Of a DNA stretch of 64,000 bases, positions 23,717 through 32,740 are shown in pieces (position 1 is the stretch's first letter; each line of letters starts with the position of its first letter). Location: positions 1 to 64,000 of the forward strand of contig JAIDFQ010000016.1 in the NCBI GenBank assembly GCA_029054245.1, read 5' to 3'. This DNA is from Lachnospiraceae bacterium. Lineage in GTDB: Bacteria; Bacillota; Clostridia; Lachnospirales; Lachnospiraceae. Made by a program: the position numbers and the translations under genes. Below the pieces are notes generated by a model. The model was not told the origin of the DNA, made no database searches, and saw nothing but the letters and a program-made list of their open reading frames with translations.

Positions 23717-24742
23717 TTAATTGAAATTAAAAAATCTCTGACAAATCTTATACCCTTCTACGGAAATCTTTCTGCCACCTCTGCCTGGCAGGTTCATGCA
23801 ATGTCCCAAGAGTCCATATCGTAATTTCCGATACAAAATCCAATCCTTCTTTTTTAAATAATCCCACAATTCTTTCTTTTTCTGTAAATTTTCCTTCGTG
23901 TCTGAACGGATCAGCAGAACGGACGACACCGTGGTGATAATATCAAGATAACTCAGCATATACTGATGCATCTTTTTGTTTGCTGTTATTTTGCTCTTGT
24001 TCTCTACCATATAGTCAATCATCAGCTTATTTACCTTAATCTGCTGATCGATCCTTCCAATCATAACCTCTTCATTTACCGACTGATCCGCCCTTCCAAT
24101 ATAATAACGATAAAAATTCACATCCAGATAATACATATTTTTAACATAAGGAAGCGGCTCAAACACATAAAGGTTATCTACATAAAAGGTATGCTCTGGA
24201 AGCCTCAGACCACATTCTCTAAGCAGCTTGGTTCTAAATATGACAGAATGCATTAAAATATACTGTCCCTTGTGGAAATGTTTGATCTCTTCCCATGTAA
24301 ACATCTGATTTTCCGGCATTGCATGCTTATAGCGCATTACCTTATGGCGATTCTGCCCAACCTTCTCATAGACAAAATTGCTGACCAGCATGTCCAGTAC
24401 CTTTTCTCCGCCCACTAAGCTGCGCAAAGTATCCAGGATTTGCATATAAGCCTCATTCTTTACCCAGTCATCACTGTCTACCACTTTGAAGTACAAACCT
24501 GATGCACTCTCGATTCCCGCATTGACTGCCGATCCATGCCCTCCGTTTTCCTTGTGTATAACTCTTATGATAGAAGGGTATTCTGCAGCATATCTGTCAG
24601 CAATTGCCGCTGTTTTATCTGTAGAACCGTCATCCACTATGATGATTTCTACATCCTCTCCACCCTTTAACAGCGATTCCACACATTTCTCCATATATGC
24701 CGCCGAATTGTAGCAAGGCACTGCAAACGATAATAATTTCAT
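23717..24742 (-). CDS. Family 2 glycosyltransferase
   Basis: The 341-residue protein begins with the GT-A nucleotide-binding core: LSFAVPCYNSAAYMEKCVES, then IIIVDDGSTDKTA near residue 35 and the metal-binding DSDDWV near 90, followed by QNQMFTWEEI-type acceptor regions. It transfers a sugar from a nucleotide sugar; the acceptor is unknown, and cell-envelope polysaccharide is likely. No transmembrane helix is clear. It is a single gene, 93 nt downstream of the SfsA-MutY gene on the same strand. The C-terminus is basic (RKISVEGYKICQRFF). Confidence 0.85.
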   Translation of the reverse strand: MKLLSFAVPCYNSAAYMEKCVESLLKGGEDVEIIIVDDGSTDKTAAIADRYAAEYPSIIRVIHKENGGHGSAVNAGIESASGLYFKVVDSDDWVKNEAYMQILDTLRSLVGGEKVLDMLVSNFVYEKVGQNRHKVMRYKHAMPENQMFTWEEIKHFHKGQYILMHSVIFRTKLLRECGLRLPEHTFYVDNLYVFEPLPYVKNMYYLDVNFYRYYIGRADQSVNEEVMIGRIDQQIKVNKLMIDYMVENKSKITANKKMHQYMLSYLDIITTVSSVLLIRSDTKENLQKKKELWDYLKKKDWILYRKLRYGLLGHCMNLPGRGGRKISVEGYKICQRFFNFN

Positions 24743-24834
24743 CTCTACTTACTCCTGTTTATGCTTCATTTTAACCTTAAGTTTTATCTGTATATTTATC
24801 TACCTTCCTATCATACCCATTTTATCCAAAAGAA

Positions 24835-26565
24835 TCAACTTAAGAAATTCTGAACATAAACGCGGTAAGCCGAGGGAATTGGATACTTATCCTTTATTTC
24901 ATCTGGTTCTGCAAAAATCATACTGCCCTGGCTGTCCTTTTTTGCCAGTTCATCCACTCTAACTGCATAGCCGATCATATGCCATTCCTTATGCGTAAAA
25001 ATATGCCTGCTTCCCTCTAACGCTTCAACCTTAAGCACCGAAAGACCTTCCTTTTTCAGATAGGTAATCACCTGCTTCTTTGTAAGATGTCCCTCCAGAC
25101 ATGGAAATTCATACATTCCTGCTAAAAGTCCCTTCTTTGGTCTTTGCATAAGAGCTGCTCTTGTCTCATCCCTGATGACAAGAATCGTCTTCTCTTCAAT
25201 GGTTCTTGGTTTCTTAGGAGTTTTATAGGGAAACTCCAACTCCCTTCCCATTAAATGAGCGTTGCAACATTTTTCCCACGGGCATTCTATACACCTCGGC
25301 ACTCCGACAGGCACGCATACCATCGCTCCTAATTCCATCAATGCCTGATTAAAATCTCCGGGGCGTTCTTCTGGTATGGCAGTAAGCAATTCTTCTTCGA
25401 TTTCTGTGCGCACTCCTGCTTTTGAAATATCTCTGTCATCACCTCTTAATCTAGACAGCACACGCAGCACATTTCCATCCACCGCCGGAACCCGCCTGCC
25501 ATAGGCAATCGAACTGATAGCTCCCGCAGTGTAGCTGCCGATCCCTGGCAGCTTAATCAGATCTTCATAAGCCTGCGGCATCCTGCCTCCATATTCTTCC
25601 ATTACCACCTGCGCTGCTTTTTTTAAATTTTTGACCCGGTTATAATAGCCGAGCCCTTCCCAGAGCTTTAATAACGCCTCTTCCTCCGCCCCCGCAAGTG
25701 CAGAGATATCCGGCAATGCTTTCATAAAGCGGTCATAATAAGGCTTTACTGCCTCCACCCTGGTCTGCTGCAGCATAATTTCCGACACCCATACATGATA
25801 TGGCGTGGCATCCTCGCGCCACGGAAGGATTCTCCTGCCGCTGTCGTACCACTTCAGTAAGGAATCCGCTGCCAATTCTATCTCTGAGAGTTTGACCGGC
25901 ACAGGGCTGTTCACGCGCATGGAATCAGGCGTGATTTTACAGTCATAAGCAAACACCTCTACTCCCGCCTGCCTTGCACGCAAAAGTGCCTCGGCAAACT
26001 CTGGATGCGTGTTCCGGTTGGGTGTAAAAAACATTACATCCTCCATCTGAATCACAAAAAGAATGTACGCCTTATACCCTTCCTTTACCGCCTGAATAAG
26101 TTCATTTATATGCTTGACTGCCCGCTCGGAAGGTGCATCCGGAAACAGCACCACATCCTCCTGTTCCAGAGTAACGCCTTTCACTTCTATAAAAATCTTC
26201 TCTTTTGGTGTTTCCACATAGAAATCAAAGCGGGAACGCCCATAGGTCGTCTCTGGTCTTAAGACGGTAATATCTTCAAACAAACCGCCTCCAAGGAGCC
26301 ATTCTTCCACTGCCTTGTTTGGTGCCTGAGAATCCATATTGATAATTCTCTCATTCTTTTTCACTGCCACCAAATCATAGACCGTGCTCCTTTTAGGATT
26401 GTCACTCTTATTTAGAAATACCTGTGCATTGTCAGTCAGAAGTTCACGGCACCTGCCAGTGTTTTTGACATGGACCTTTTCCGTTCTTCCAGCTATATTC
26501 ACATATGCAATAAATCTGTTCGGACGGCTTTCAAACCGTCCTTCCCATATATCGTTGTAGTTCAT
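24835..26565 (-). CDS. SfsA-MutY fusion: sugar fermentation stimulation protein domain plus A/G-specific adenine glycosylase
   Basis: The 576-residue protein joins two normally separate proteins. Residues 1 to about 228 are SfsA-like (GRCRELLTDNAQVFL, TTYGRSRFDFYVE, IFIEVKGVTLE, FPDAPSERAVKHINEL; the nuclease-like Asp/Glu-x-Lys core is present). From about 233 on it is MutY: LLKWYDSGRRILPWRED, the helix-hairpin-helix LPGIGSYTAGAI with catalytic Asp in VDGNVLRV, and the iron-sulfur Cys cluster CIECPWEKCC. A C-terminal NUDIX-like domain for 8-oxoguanine recognition follows. MutY removes A opposite 8-oxoG. No stop or start interrupts the join. Confidence 0.9.
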   Translation of the reverse strand: MNYNDIWEGRFESRPNRFIAYVNIAGRTEKVHVKNTGRCRELLTDNAQVFLNKSDNPKRSTVYDLVAVKKNERIINMDSQAPNKAVEEWLLGGGLFEDITVLRPETTYGRSRFDFYVETPKEKIFIEVKGVTLEQEDVVLFPDAPSERAVKHINELIQAVKEGYKAYILFVIQMEDVMFFTPNRNTHPEFAEALLRARQAGVEVFAYDCKITPDSMRVNSPVPVKLSEIELAADSLLKWYDSGRRILPWREDATPYHVWVSEIMLQQTRVEAVKPYYDRFMKALPDISALAGAEEEALLKLWEGLGYYNRVKNLKKAAQVVMEEYGGRMPQAYEDLIKLPGIGSYTAGAISSIAYGRRVPAVDGNVLRVLSRLRGDDRDISKAGVRTEIEEELLTAIPEERPGDFNQALMELGAMVCVPVGVPRCIECPWEKCCNAHLMGRELEFPYKTPKKPRTIEEKTILVIRDETRAALMQRPKKGLLAGMYEFPCLEGHLTKKQVITYLKKEGLSVLKVEALEGSRHIFTHKEWHMIGYAVRVDELAKKDSQGSMIFAEPDEIKDKYPIPSAYRVYVQNFLS

Positions 26566-26568
26566 CTC

Positions 26569-27501
26569 TCATGGATCTCTCTTATGCTCTAATCTATCTT
26601 GTTGCTTGTAAGGTACTCTCGCCGACGGCACCACCTCTGATGCCGGCGTTGTATGTACTGCCTGGTCATCAAAAAAAATATGTGCGCCGAATGCTTTGAG
26701 CACATCACGTTTTGTAATGCCGCCTAAAAAGAATGCCTCATCGATTCTCACGTTCCAAGCCCGCAAAGTCCTGATGACACGCTCATGGGCGGGAGCGCTT
26801 CTTGCCGTAACCAGTGCCGTGCGTATCGGCGCCTGTTCCGGCGGAAATTCACTTTGGATGTCTGAAAGCGTCTTTAAAAACTTGGCAAAGGGCCCCTGAT
26901 TGAGTGGATGCTCTGCCTTAAGCCGCTCATTCTCTTCAAAGGCCTCCAGCCCCTTTTCACGGTAAATCTGCTCTGACTCATCGGAAAACAATACTGCATC
27001 TCCATCAAAGGCAATCCTTATCTGAGAGATTTCTTTCTGGTTCCCATAAGTTTTAATCTCATCACAGCAGATGATTCCTGCCGCGATCCCGCAGTCAATG
27101 GCAGATTGCACATCCTCCTCATCCGCAGATAAATACAAATCTGTATGAAATGCCTCCAAATAAGGTGTAAGAGATGCACCGCTGGCAAGCACTGCTCTTG
27201 AGATATCAAGTCCGTAGTGAGCAATTGCATTAAAAACGCGCAGGGACGCATCTGGACTATTATGGGACATGATGATAACCTCCACCCGTCCCTCCTGTCC
27301 CGGAATCTTATTAATGTTGAGCAACGCCTCTATCAGACTAAATCCATTGCCTGGAGCAAGAAGCTCATTCTCGTGTTCCATCTGATATCTGCAATAAGCT
27401 TCTACCCCCTGTGAACGGAAAATCTCATTTTCTACAGTCAGATCAAACAATGCCCTTGATGACACTCCTATGACCAGTCTATTTTCCAAATCATATGCCA
27501 T
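26569..27501 (-). CDS. 5'-nucleotidase (cytosolic NT5C1-like family)
   Basis: The 310-residue protein matches the family of the cytosolic 5'-nucleotidase 1 domain (PF06189): LVIGVSSRALFDLTVENEIF near the N-terminus, VEVIIMSHNSPDASLRVFNAI, RIAFDGDAVLFSDESE with the HAD-like acidic motif, and FFLGGITKRDVLKAFGAHIFFDD. It hydrolyses nucleoside monophosphates in the cytosol; the preferred base is unknown. ATG 27501 is preceded by GGAGG; the frame's first ATG at 27555 is not. It is 4 nt upstream of the SfsA-MutY gene, so the two are likely co-transcribed. Confidence 0.82.
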   Translation of the reverse strand: MAYDLENRLVIGVSSRALFDLTVENEIFRSQGVEAYCRYQMEHENELLAPGNGFSLIEALLNINKIPGQEGRVEVIIMSHNSPDASLRVFNAIAHYGLDISRAVLASGASLTPYLEAFHTDLYLSADEEDVQSAIDCGIAAGIICCDEIKTYGNQKEISQIRIAFDGDAVLFSDESEQIYREKGLEAFEENERLKAEHPLNQGPFAKFLKTLSDIQSEFPPEQAPIRTALVTARSAPAHERVIRTLRAWNVRIDEAFFLGGITKRDVLKAFGAHIFFDDQAVHTTPASEVVPSARVPYKQQDRLEHKRDP

Positions 27502-27639
27502 AATAACCTCCATCCTTTCCTCTCCGCACCGCGGCTGTGGAATTCTTCTGGACATTATCCATACGCATAAATCTGTACTTGCAGAGCTATATTCACCAAA
27601 CCCTGTTCATAAGACAATGGTCATAGAGCGCTCACCTAT

Positions 27640-28212
27640 CTACCTTATCCGGCTGCACTCATACTTTTGTAGGGTCAAAAGACATGTGCGCAGTTCTTCC
27701 AGTCTGTCCTGTGTATCGCCCTCCCCGATTTCTACGTCAACAGCCAACGCCATGGTGTTGATCATATCGTCGGTAATCCGATGCTGCAACGCTGAAAGTA
27801 TATTAAGGCGTTCTTCGTATGTCCCAACATCCAGAAATTCCAGTACCAACGGATCGATATTCAATTCTTCCGGCTGCCCATCAACCTCTGCCGAAAAGCT
27901 TTCGACTGCATCTGCCATAGATTCCTCAGCTAATGGCTCATTTTTATCAACTCCTGCCTCTGTGACCGGTTCAGCAATCAGCTCCTTCTGTAGTTCAAAA
28001 CGGTATTCCGAAACGACATCCGGATGCTTACTTTTATCAATCTTTTCCACAAACATAGACAAGGGTCTTGCATAGACCTCATACGCCCCGTAAAGTGCCT
28101 GATAGATTACCAGTTCTTCATTTGTCTCCGTATGCTTTGCAAGCGTTACGATTCTGTAAAGGTTTCCTTTAAAATGCCTGTAAATCTGTCCAGGCGATGG
28201 GATATTTGACAT
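27640..28212 (-). CDS. DUF1653 domain protein
   Basis: The 190-residue protein starts with a DUF1653 domain (PGQIYRHFKGNLYRIVTLAKH, NEELVIYQALYGAYEVYARP, FVEKID). The remainder is acidic and helical, ending with a segment (YECSRIR) of no recognised fold. The biochemical role of DUF1653 is unknown. AAGGAGG lies before ATG 28212, which I prefer over the upstream in-frame start. Gap to the 5'-nucleotidase gene is about 140 nt. Confidence 0.75.
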   Translation of the reverse strand: MSNIPSPGQIYRHFKGNLYRIVTLAKHTETNEELVIYQALYGAYEVYARPLSMFVEKIDKSKHPDVVSEYRFELQKELIAEPVTEAGVDKNEPLAEESMADAVESFSAEVDGQPEELNIDPLVLEFLDVGTYEERLNILSALQHRITDDMINTMALAVDVEIGEGDTQDRLEELRTCLLTLQKYECSRIR

Positions 28213-28346
28213 AGCGTCCTCCTTCTGCCGTATAAACATGCAGATGTTCTCTTCCAATTACACGGCTATATCAATTATAATCCTTCATCCGGTCCTTGTC
28301 ATTCTTCTTTTATAAATCTGTTATAGGAAACTGTTGCAGGCAACTG

Positions 28347-28727
28347 TTACATAATAAGAAATTCATAGCAGAATTTACAATTTTCTACAGGAAAATCAAT
28401 CATACCACATGCATCCAACAATTCCTTTTGCTGATTCAGGTCAAGCTTCATGATTCTTCTGTGATGGATCGTCACCGTATACTGCCTGCTGCCGTCCTCC
28501 TGAAGCACCCTGTTCATCGTAACACCACTATTACGATAGCCTCTTTCTTCAAGCAGATTGCAGATTTCACTCACATATTCCTGTTCCAGAGTGCTGTAAT
28601 ACTGTTCCTCTATTCTGCGCCTTCCTGTGCTCTTCCCAAATACTGTACCGCAGATACCAAAAGCTATGATGAATATCAGCACTGCCGTAACAATTGTCGT
28701 TACCGTTATTTTCTTTAAGTTCTTCAT
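28347..28727 (-). CDS. Small membrane-anchored hypothetical protein
   Basis: The 126-residue product begins with an N-terminal transmembrane or uncleaved signal helix (TVTTIVTAVLIFIIAFGICG) and continues with an extracytoplasmic helical part (EEQYYSTLEQEYVSEICNLL) and a beta-rich end with three Cys. AGGAGG precedes the ATG. No domain recognised. It lies downstream of a large perfect inverted repeat at 28859-28962. Confidence 0.65.
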   Translation of the reverse strand: MKNLKKITVTTIVTAVLIFIIAFGICGTVFGKSTGRRRIEEQYYSTLEQEYVSEICNLLEERGYRNSGVTMNRVLQEDGSRQYTVTIHHRRIMKLDLNQQKELLDACGMIDFPVENCKFCYEFLIM

Positions 28728-28858
28728 ATCATTCCTCCTGAATCGTTTTGATTACCTTTGATACCTCCATTATAAAGAATGATATGTCCAATAAACCTCC
28801 CTCAAAAAATTATTTTGATTTTGATTGCCGCAAAAATTCCATACCAGTTCACTTCACG

Positions 28859-28962
28859 AGGCACAGCAGGGATGACAGGAACCCGCAGGCAGGAAAACGA
28901 TGTATGCGCTGTCAGCTGTAACGTTTTCCTGCCTGCGGGTTCCTGTCATCCCTGCTGTGCCT
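28859..28962. repeat. Perfect inverted repeat with 41-bp arms
   Basis: 28859-28899 and 28922-28962 are exact complements (start AGGCACAGCAGGG; end CCCTGCTGTGCCT) around a 22-nt loop. It lies 24 nt past the stop of the HD-HAD gene. No T-run follows on the minus strand, so it is not a standard terminator; RNA made through it would fold into one rod. Confidence 0.9.
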
Positions 28963-28986
28963 TATTTTACTTAAATAGTAGGTGTG

Positions 28987-30537
28987 TCAAAAAATTCCCC
29001 TTTCACAATATACTTCGCTTATCTGCTTTAGTCTTCTGCAATTATCCGGCAAACTTGAAGGCTCCTCCCCGGATTGTGCCGTGAACACATACATGCTGTC
29101 GATCCCGTAACGATCAGCCCCATAAATATCAGCATGGTATTCATTTCCGATCATAACAGATTCCTCCTTCTTTAAATGATACTTTTTAAACAAGGCATCA
29201 TAAAAATGAAAAGAGGGTTTTTTTACCCCTGCATCCGAAGAATAAAAAATGCCGTCAAAGCTATCATAAATACCAAGCATTTTCATTTCCGGCTCTGTAA
29301 ACATACGCTGAGCATTGGACAGGAGATATATTTTTTTCCCATTGTTTTTAAGACGCATGAGAAGTTCCGGCACGCCCTCAAACAATTTGAGGTATTCCAT
29401 GGACAGGCTTCTGAACACAACACCAATCTGTCTTATCTGTGCGTCATCTGCTTCTATTCCTTTTTGCATAAACAACTCTCTGAATACCTTTTCCAAAAGG
29501 ATTTCTATCTCTTCGTCAGCCAAAAGTTCATTAGAATATTTATGGCTTATCTCCTTTTTCATCCTCGAAATTTCCTCATGAACCAGCTTTTTATACCGTT
29601 TTTTCAGTTCCCCTGGTTCATAAGCAGCGCCCAGCATGGAATAAATAACTGCCATATTTTTCCACAATGACGCCTTAGTCTCATTCGTATGTATATCGAC
29701 TAAAGTCCCATACAAATCAAAAATGTAATTCTTATACTCCTTCATATCTACGCCCGTCCTTTCGTCTTTTCTTTGAAGATATGCATTCATAATCTCACGA
29801 ATCTGTCTAAACTGTTCCTGTGTCTTTTGATTTTCCGACTGAAAATCCATCAGTTGCTGAACATATCCCTGCTCTCTGACCAGTGCATAACTTCTAGGAT
29901 AAACCAGCTCATACACCAGTGAAATGTGCCCCACAACATGATCTGCAGGCGTCCTTTTAAGACTGCGGAGCACCGCATGTCCTTCCTTAAATGCCTCCAT
30001 GACTTCTTCGCTCACCTCTGCTGAACGAAGTTCCTTTGTTGAAACATTATAAATTTCCTCAAGAGGAAAGTCCACGTTCACCTTCAAGATATCGATTTTA
30101 TCTCCGTCCCGCAAAATCTGACTAAACATTCTCGTTTTCTCATCCAGTCCTTCTGGCAGACGATACGCGCTGTGATTTGCCACTGCCGTCTCAAGCAGTC
30201 CATCTTCCCTGTCATCATCTATATAATCTCTGATTTTTCCCTGCGCAAACAAAATTTCTGCACCGTACATAGCGTGATCAATGGACTTAGCATCTGCAAA
30301 GGTTCCATATTGCTTTAGCTGTTCAAATCTTCCAATATCATGCAGCATTCCGAGCAGCCACGCAAGAGAACACTCTTCCTCTTTTAGCTTAAGCGAACGG
30401 GCAATGTTCTCACAAAGTTCACTGACCCGGTATGTATGCTCGATTTTCAGCCGGACCTTCTCATCCCCGCTGTCATAGTTATCCACATATTCTCCAAAGA
30501 CTTTTAAAACCTTCTGCCTGTTAATCTTCATATTCAA
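28987..30537 (-). CDS. HD-domain phosphohydrolase fused to a HAD hydrolase
   Basis: The 516-residue protein joins an HD domain and a HAD domain. The HD half (to about residue 250) has EHTYRVSELCENIA with the first His, GMLHDIGRFEQLKQYGTF (the HD pair), AVANHSAYR and DGDKIDIL. The HAD half (from about 268) has the nucleophile FDLYGTLVDIH, IYLLSNAQRM, and the acidic motif ESVMIGNEYHADIYGAD with VKKPSFHF. Start at TTG 30537 or ATG 30531; GAGG lies upstream. Neither substrate is identifiable. Confidence 0.82.
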   Translation of the reverse strand: MNMKINRQKVLKVFGEYVDNYDSGDEKVRLKIEHTYRVSELCENIARSLKLKEEECSLAWLLGMLHDIGRFEQLKQYGTFADAKSIDHAMYGAEILFAQGKIRDYIDDDREDGLLETAVANHSAYRLPEGLDEKTRMFSQILRDGDKIDILKVNVDFPLEEIYNVSTKELRSAEVSEEVMEAFKEGHAVLRSLKRTPADHVVGHISLVYELVYPRSYALVREQGYVQQLMDFQSENQKTQEQFRQIREIMNAYLQRKDERTGVDMKEYKNYIFDLYGTLVDIHTNETKASLWKNMAVIYSMLGAAYEPGELKKRYKKLVHEEISRMKKEISHKYSNELLADEEIEILLEKVFRELFMQKGIEADDAQIRQIGVVFRSLSMEYLKLFEGVPELLMRLKNNGKKIYLLSNAQRMFTEPEMKMLGIYDSFDGIFYSSDAGVKKPSFHFYDALFKKYHLKKEESVMIGNEYHADIYGADRYGIDSMYVFTAQSGEEPSSLPDNCRRLKQISEVYCERGIF

Positions 30538-30613
30538 ACATGCCTCTTCCTATCTTTTTAAAACATTTTATCCATATCGACACCGATTTTAAGAACCACT
30601 GTATTTGCGCTCC

Positions 30614-31204
30614 TTACTCTCTCCATTCAACAAGATCCTTAAGCTTTTTTCGTGGTCTCGCCGCAGGCGCTTCATCAGCATAGCCTATCGCCATCGCCGC
30701 AGCAAGCTCTCCGCAAACATTAAGCCAATGGTTCAGTTCTGCATAGGCAAAATAGGTATCACATATCCATAGGCTCCCTAATCCGTGTTCTGTTGCAGTA
30801 AGCGCCATATTCTCCATAGCTGCGCCGATAGATTGTGCATTGCAAATCTCATAAATACGTTCTTCTGGATTGAGCACACGATGAATATCGCTCCCTAAAG
30901 GATTAACCACAAAAATAATCACTGGCGCCTGCTCCATAATCTGTAACGTGTATTCGGCTCCCCCGTAAAAGCGTGCGCTTTCTGGTAGAAGCGGTTTTTC
31001 TTTTTCCCTTAAAAGCCCCTCTCGCATGACCCTTAGCATATCTTTTTTGGCATCTCCTGCCACCACCAAAAATCGCCACGGCTGCCTATTTTTAGAAGAT
31101 GGCGCAAGACTTCCGGCTTGCAGGATTTCCTCAATAATCTGTTTATCAACGCAAATATTTTTGTACTTTCTGATACTTCTTCTATTTAAGATGACTGATA
31201 GCAT
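30614..31204 (-). CDS. Nitroreductase-family flavoprotein
   Basis: The 196-residue protein matches the FMN-dependent nitroreductase fold: RRSIRKYKN at the N-terminus (FMN phosphate contacts), AGSLAPSSKNRQPWRFLVV, and the C-terminal GLGSLWICDTYFAY with IGYADEAPAARPRKKL. These enzymes use NAD(P)H to reduce quinones, flavins or nitro compounds; the native substrate here is unknown. AAAGG precedes the ATG. It stands alone, divergent from the DUF362 gene with 150 nt between. Confidence 0.88.
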   Translation of the reverse strand: MLSVILNRRSIRKYKNICVDKQIIEEILQAGSLAPSSKNRQPWRFLVVAGDAKKDMLRVMREGLLREKEKPLLPESARFYGGAEYTLQIMEQAPVIIFVVNPLGSDIHRVLNPEERIYEICNAQSIGAAMENMALTATEHGLGSLWICDTYFAYAELNHWLNVCGELAAAMAIGYADEAPAARPRKKLKDLVEWRE

Positions 31205-31353
31205 TTAATTTCGCCTTTCAATTTTTAATCCAGTGTATCACTAATTATATATATTTTCAAATAACTATCGTTTAAATTCCTTTCCAAATATCCATTGCCG
31301 TGCTAAAATGTACACAATGTTGACATTTATGAAAAGGCAGAAAGGAACACTAT

Positions 31354-32469
31354 ATGATCCAGACACTATATCATGTAACCGAATACAAAGAAGAATTTAT
31401 TTACAGCGCTGTCTGTAAAGCTATGGATGCGCTTGCTGTCGGTCACGATATGCACCCTGACTTAAAAGTTGTAATAAAACCGAATCTCGTTATGGCAAAA
31501 AGCCCCGAATTTCCTGCCACCACGCATCCCCTTGTGATAAAGGCAGTCGTCCGCTGGCTGAAGGAGCAGGGGGTAAGCCATATCACGCTGGCTGAAAGCT
31601 CAGGCGGATTATATAATGCAGAATACATGAAAAATATCTATCAGGTCTGCGGTATGAAGCAGCTAGAACCTGATGTCACTCTTAATATGGATTTTTCTGC
31701 ACAGACGGTAAACTGCCAGGAGGGATTTGCCAATCATTCCTTCCATCTTATCACCCCCATTTTAAATGCCGATTATATCATCAATATCTGTAAATTGAAA
31801 ACCCATGCCATGACCGGCTATTCTGGGGGAATCAAAAATCTCTTCGGCACCATTCCCGGCCTGGAGAAACCCCAAATGCACTATCGTTGGCCGGATATCC
31901 GCGATTTTTCCCGCATGCTTCTTGAACTTGCCCAGACAGTAGATCCTCAGCTTACGATTATAGATGCCATCGATGCTATGGAGGGAAATGGTCCCACTGG
32001 AGGCACCTCCCATCCGCTTCATCTCCTTCTTGCCGCAAGAGATTTCTACACACAGGATTATTTTGCCGCCAATCTCATGAAACTTGACCCGATGGAAATT
32101 GAAATGATAAAACAAGCTGTGGAAGCTGGTCTGGCTAAACCTGATGAAATCGAACTTACCGGCGATCCGATACCAGATGACCTGACTCCTTTTCAAGTGC
32201 CCGATACCAAAAAGCTGGACTTTTCCGGCGGACTTCCCGTTATTTTGCATAAGCCATTTGTTTTTATTGCCACAAAGCTTTTTAAATCTTATCCTCAGCT
32301 GAACAAAGAACTGTGTGTCGGATGTGGAAAATGTGCTGAAAGCTGCCCCGCCCATATTATAAAAATTGAAAATAAAAAAGCAAAATTCAAAAAAAAGGGC
32401 TGCATTTCCTGCTTCTGCTGCCAGGAAATGTGCCCTATGAAAGCAATTTCAGTAAAAAAAGCCTTATGA
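31354..32469 (+). CDS. DUF362 protein with two 4Fe-4S clusters
   Basis: The 371-residue protein has an N-terminal DUF362 domain (KVVIKPNLVMAKSPE, HPLVIKAVVRWLKEQGVSH, TLAESSGG; KLKTHAMTGYSGGIKNLFG) and a C-terminal ferredoxin domain with two cluster motifs, LCVGCGKCAESCPAH and CISCFCCQEMCPM. DUF362 proteins are often annotated as iron-sulfur proteins of unknown activity. AAAGGAAC precedes the ATG. A redox role is implied by the clusters only. Confidence 0.82.
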   Translation: MIQTLYHVTEYKEEFIYSAVCKAMDALAVGHDMHPDLKVVIKPNLVMAKSPEFPATTHPLVIKAVVRWLKEQGVSHITLAESSGGLYNAEYMKNIYQVCGMKQLEPDVTLNMDFSAQTVNCQEGFANHSFHLITPILNADYIINICKLKTHAMTGYSGGIKNLFGTIPGLEKPQMHYRWPDIRDFSRMLLELAQTVDPQLTIIDAIDAMEGNGPTGGTSHPLHLLLAARDFYTQDYFAANLMKLDPMEIEMIKQAVEAGLAKPDEIELTGDPIPDDLTPFQVPDTKKLDFSGGLPVILHKPFVFIATKLFKSYPQLNKELCVGCGKCAESCPAHIIKIENKKAKFKKKGCISCFCCQEMCPMKAISVKKAL

Positions 32470-32476
32470 ACGGTCC

Positions 32477-32521
32477 TTCTCTAATCTTGGTCAGACATAC
32501 TATATGACTAAGATTAGAGAA
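32477..32521. terminator. Hairpin between the convergent DUF362 and copA genes
   Basis: TTCTCTAATCTTGGTCA (32477-32493) pairs with TGACTAAGATTAGAGAA (32505-32521) with one G-U. An AT-rich run with TTTTTT follows about 7 nt later for the plus strand. Confidence 0.65.
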
Positions 32522-32530
32522 AAACATTTT

Positions 32531-32740
32531 TTATTTGATTTCTGTCACTTCATACCCCGCTTCTGTAACAGCCGTCTTTAGCATTTCATCCGTCACCTGC
32601 CCGTCTAGAACCACCTCGGCACTTTTATTTTCAAGACTCATTGTGACGCTTTCCACTCCAGGTATTTCTTCCAGCGCCTTTTGTACCCTTCCGGTGCAGT
32701 GACCACACATCATTCCTTCAATCATCATTACTTTGTTCAT
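32531..32740 (-). CDS. Possible separately translated CopZ-like copper chaperone (internal start)
   Basis: Inside the 3' end of the copper ATPase gene, AGGAGG (32754-32749) lies eight bases from ATG 32740, opening the same frame as the ATPase C-terminus. It would yield a 69-residue heavy-metal-associated domain with the MxCxxC-type site GMMCGHCTGRV and EAGYEVTEIK at its end, the size of free CopZ chaperones. Whether it is made separately is inferred from the strong site only. Confidence 0.5.
   Translation of the reverse strand: MNKVMMIEGMMCGHCTGRVQKALEEIPGVESVTMSLENKSAEVVLDGQVTDEMLKTAVTEAGYEVTEIK

Noticed and set aside
28859-28962. Simple rho-independent terminator
   Set aside because: The stem is far too long and no T-run follows on the minus strand.
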